A stretch of DNA of 7,726 bases from an uncultured Clostridia bacterium (GTDB lineage: Bacteria; Bacillota; Clostridia; HGM11514): assembly GCA_934489915.1 (NCBI GenBank), contig CAKSSZ010000069.1, positions 1 to 7,726 on the forward strand, in the 5' to 3' direction. Positions 6,298-7,726 of the stretch are shown piece by piece. Each line of letters begins with the position of its first letter. Position 1 is the first letter of the stretch. The notes beneath the pieces were generated by a model. That model saw only the letters and a list, made by a program, of their open reading frames with translations, did no database searches and was not told where the DNA came from. The position numbers were made by a program, and so were the translations under genes.

Positions 6298-7053
6298 TTA
6301 TTCTTCTGCCGGATCCTGTTCCGGAAACGGTGTTGGAGAAGGCGTTGGAGAAGGCGTTGGGGAAAGCGTTGGGGAAGGCGTTGGGGATGGCGTTGGGGAC
6401 GGACTTTCATCCTCCTCTGGTATATCATGAATGCTTTTGCTGCCGCCTCCTCCTGCAGCTATGTCCTGCGCATGGTCCGGTGCAACAACGGCTTCATTAT
6501 GATCCAAGGCTGCAGCATCGGAAAAACCTGTTTCCTCCGGCATCTCCTGGTGCATACTTACACTTGCCTCTGAATCATTTTTGCCACGTATCGCATTTTC
6601 CTGATAAAGCTCGGCATTCGCCGTGGTCTCCGGTTGGTTCTCTGCCTGCGGAACGGCCGGAGCGGGTTGGCTTACCGGTTCGGATACGGCAACGCTATTG
6701 CCGGTATCGGGTAGGGTTGCTTGTGCATTCGGTGTAGAATTGTTCGCCCTTGTTTCCGGTGGAATAGCGTCCGACACGGAGTGCTCAGGCACATTGGCAC
6801 TGTGTTCTGTGGCTGAATTCACCTGACGGTTTACAATAGGTTGCCGGGGTGTTGTTTCCGGCTGCGGACCAAATAAACGCCAGTCGGAAATTGTAAAGAG
6901 AGATACTCCGATGATCGCTGCCGCAGCTGCAACGCTGATCCAATAGGGCTTTCGGTTGGGGCGCTTTTTTGCAGCGCTTTGTTTCAGCTGTTCCAACAGC
7001 TCCCGGTTGACAGGGATGGAATCGTTTGCTTTACGGTAATGTTCCTTCCACAT
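6298..7053 (-). CDS. putative membrane anti-sigma factor with Pro/Thr/Ser-rich extracellular tail
   Basis: A 251-residue single-pass membrane protein. The N-terminal 37 residues are charged and cytoplasmic (MWKEHYRKANDSIPVNRELL and on), a size and character typical of the short sigma-binding part of Firmicute anti-sigma factors. One membrane helix lies at about 38-55 (WISVAAAAAIIGVSLFTI). The remainder is low-complexity, rich in Ala, Pro, Thr, Ser, Asn and Glu, and ends with six PTPS-like repeats (220-243) before PEQDPAEE. There is no recognisable sensor fold and no Cys-rich zinc anti-sigma motif. The assignment as anti-sigma comes mainly from position: ATG 7051-7053 lies within the end of the ECF sigma gene, overlapping it by 23 bases, with AGGAGG inside that gene. 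This suggests translational coupling in a sigma/anti-sigma pair. The alternative is a wall-spanning protein of other function. Confidence 0.75.
   Translation of the reverse strand: MWKEHYRKANDSIPVNRELLEQLKQSAAKKRPNRKPYWISVAAAAAIIGVSLFTISDWRLFGPQPETTPRQPIVNRQVNSATEHSANVPEHSVSDAIPPETRANNSTPNAQATLPDTGNSVAVSEPVSQPAPAVPQAENQPETTANAELYQENAIRGKNDSEASVSMHQEMPEETGFSDAAALDHNEAVVAPDHAQDIAAGGGGSKSIHDIPEEDESPSPTPSPTPSPTLSPTPSPTPSPTPFPEQDPAEE
6325..6396 (-). repeat. six tandem 12-base repeats encoding PTPS units
   Basis: On the minus strand the unit CCAACGCCTTCC recurs six times with few changes (CCATCC, CTTTCC and CCGTTT variants), encoding PTPS, PTPS, PTLS, PTPS, PTPS and PTPF. The units keep the reading frame. 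The near-identity of the DNA, including third positions, points to recent expansion by slippage, so copy number may vary between strains. Confidence 0.9.
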
Positions 7054-7531
7054 GGTCTTCCCCTCCTTTCAAGATACTGCGCAGCATATTTCGTCCGCGG
7101 AACAATTGGGATTTCACAGCGGATGCTGACCGACCTAAAATTTTTCCGATTTCCTCAATGGAAAGATCTTCATAATAAAACAGATGAATCACACTGCGGT
7201 ATTTCAGGGGGAGCTCCAATACCGCATAGTATACCTCTCCTGTTTCCTTTTCTTCAAATACCAGTTCATCGGACAGGGGGGTGGTTCGTTTGAACCAGCT
7301 GTTTGAAAAAGCACTTTTGCTGCAATTGAGGGTAACCCGAATAAGCCAGGCCTTTCTATGCTCCTCGCTTTCCAGTTTTGCGCTGTGCTTCAGGTATCGT
7401 AAAAACACCTCTTGGGTTACGTCATCCGCCATTGTTTTATTCTTTGTCTGCGCCAGCGCCAATTTATAAACCATATTAAAATATCTTTCAATCACTGCTT
7501 GATCGGTTGCAGTGCGTGCTTCCTGATTCAA
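7031..7531 (-). CDS. ECF-type RNA polymerase sigma factor
   Basis: A 166-residue sigma-70 family factor with only regions 2 and 4. Region 2 spans about residues 13-78, with the core-binding stretch MADDVTQEVFLRYLKH (34-49). Region 4 spans about 102-152, with LPLKYRSVIHLFYYEDLS and the HTH of IEEIGKILGRSASAVKSQLF contacting the -35 element. It would direct RNA polymerase to a small envelope- or stress-related regulon, held inactive by the downstream membrane protein. The start codon is TTG (7529-7531), with GGGGGGA about 5 bases upstream; the first in-frame ATG (residue 20) would remove the start of region 2, so TTG is favoured. The gene begins 20 bases after the SLH-protein stop and overlaps the anti-sigma gene by 23 bases. 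With no room for a promoter of its own just upstream, it is probably transcribed with the SLH gene. Confidence 0.93.
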   Translation of the reverse strand: MNQEARTATDQAVIERYFNMVYKLALAQTKNKTMADDVTQEVFLRYLKHSAKLESEEHRKAWLIRVTLNCSKSAFSNSWFKRTTPLSDELVFEEKETGEVYYAVLELPLKYRSVIHLFYYEDLSIEEIGKILGRSASAVKSQLFRGRNMLRSILKGGEDHVEGTLP

Positions 7532-7551
7532 GCAAATCCCCCCAATTGTGT

Positions 7552-7726
7552 TTATTTTTGGGATAAATAGCGGTATAACAGCATGATTGTTTCACCGCGC
7601 GTCATCGCTTGGCCGGGGGAAAAGGTTCCATCTCCGTTACCGTTTAAAATGCCCATTCCGCTTAAAATAGCAATTGCGCCTATTTCTTCGTTAACATCTG
7701 TGAAAGGAGAACGATATATGGAGGAC
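7552..7726 (-). CDS. SLH-domain protein, C-terminal end (5' part beyond window)
   Basis: The last 57 residues and the TAA stop of a protein that runs in from the right edge. The visible part is one S-layer homology repeat: SPFTDVNEEIGAIAILSGMG, then ILNGNGDGTFSPGQAMTRGE and TIMLLYRYLSQK. The NGDGTFSPG and TRGE elements are diagnostic of SLH, which binds secondary wall polymer pyruvyl groups and anchors proteins to the cell wall. Being at the extreme C-terminus, it is likely the last of two or three SLH repeats attached to an unseen N-terminal part. The stop is only 20 bases before the ECF sigma start with no hairpin between, so the two genes are likely cotranscribed. Confidence 0.88.
   Translation of the reverse strand, partial: SSIYRSPFTDVNEEIGAIAILSGMGILNGNGDGTFSPGQAMTRGETIMLLYRYLSQK

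Noticed and set aside
6325..6396. Repeats considered as a CRISPR array
   Set aside because: Units are contiguous 12-mers without spacers and lie in frame within a coding gene.
6213..6428. Minus-strand frame encoding PQRLPQRF-like repeats
   Set aside because: A frame shadow of the 12-base tandem repeats in the anti-sigma gene, running through the terminator hairpin.
6222..6737. Plus-strand 171-codon frame with ALGKALGKALG repeats
   Set aside because: The repetitive pattern is the reverse complement of the PTPS repeat DNA; there is no ribosome binding site and it crosses a strong terminator.

Overview
The window looks like a chromosomal segment of a moderate-GC Firmicute, most likely a gut-associated member of the Clostridia. 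This is inferred from strong AGGAGG-type ribosome binding sites, a tetrahydrofolate (THF) riboswitch, a Firmicute-length glucose-6-phosphate isomerase, a DUF1015 protein, an SLH-domain protein and a cytoplasmic alpha-L-fucosidase. Seven of the eight genes are on the minus strand; only the AraC-type regulator is on the plus strand. Two genes are cut by the window edges: the fucosidase lacks its C-terminus (left edge) and the SLH protein lacks its N-terminus (right edge).

Layout from left to right. (1) 1-1723: a GH29 alpha-L-fucosidase gene (minus) is divergent from an AraC-family regulator (plus). The shared intergenic region has a near-consensus promoter for the regulator, an extended -10 for the fucosidase, and a set of ATGGAGAT direct repeats about two helical turns apart that could be the regulator's operator. 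(2) 1734-5047: a minus-strand transcription unit of a folate-type ECF transporter S component (folT), pgi and a DUF1015 gene, with gaps of only 25 and 17 bases. It is preceded by a good sigma-A promoter and a THF riboswitch whose downstream sequence can fold in two exclusive ways, one hiding and one freeing the folT Shine-Dalgarno. (3) 5021-6197: a secreted D-Ala-D-Ala carboxypeptidase (S11/PBP5 family) followed by a 12-bp hairpin that overlaps the folT promoter. (4) 6258-7726: a strong terminator, then (reading upstream) a membrane anti-sigma-like protein with a Pro/Thr/Ser repeat tail, an ECF sigma factor overlapping it by 23 bases, and the 3' end of an SLH-domain protein gene 20 bases before the sigma factor.

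How they fit together: the right part is an envelope-themed block. A surface-layer or wall-binding protein is encoded with an ECF sigma/anti-sigma pair, and a peptidoglycan carboxypeptidase lies just past the terminator. The middle is a folate-uptake gene under a folate-sensing RNA with central carbon metabolism genes behind it. The left is a sugar-scavenging module under local AraC-type control. I see no transposase, CRISPR array, tRNA, rRNA, phage gene or recognisable defence system. The most interesting items are the riboswitch expression platform, the candidate AraC operator, and the SLH/sigma/anti-sigma arrangement.
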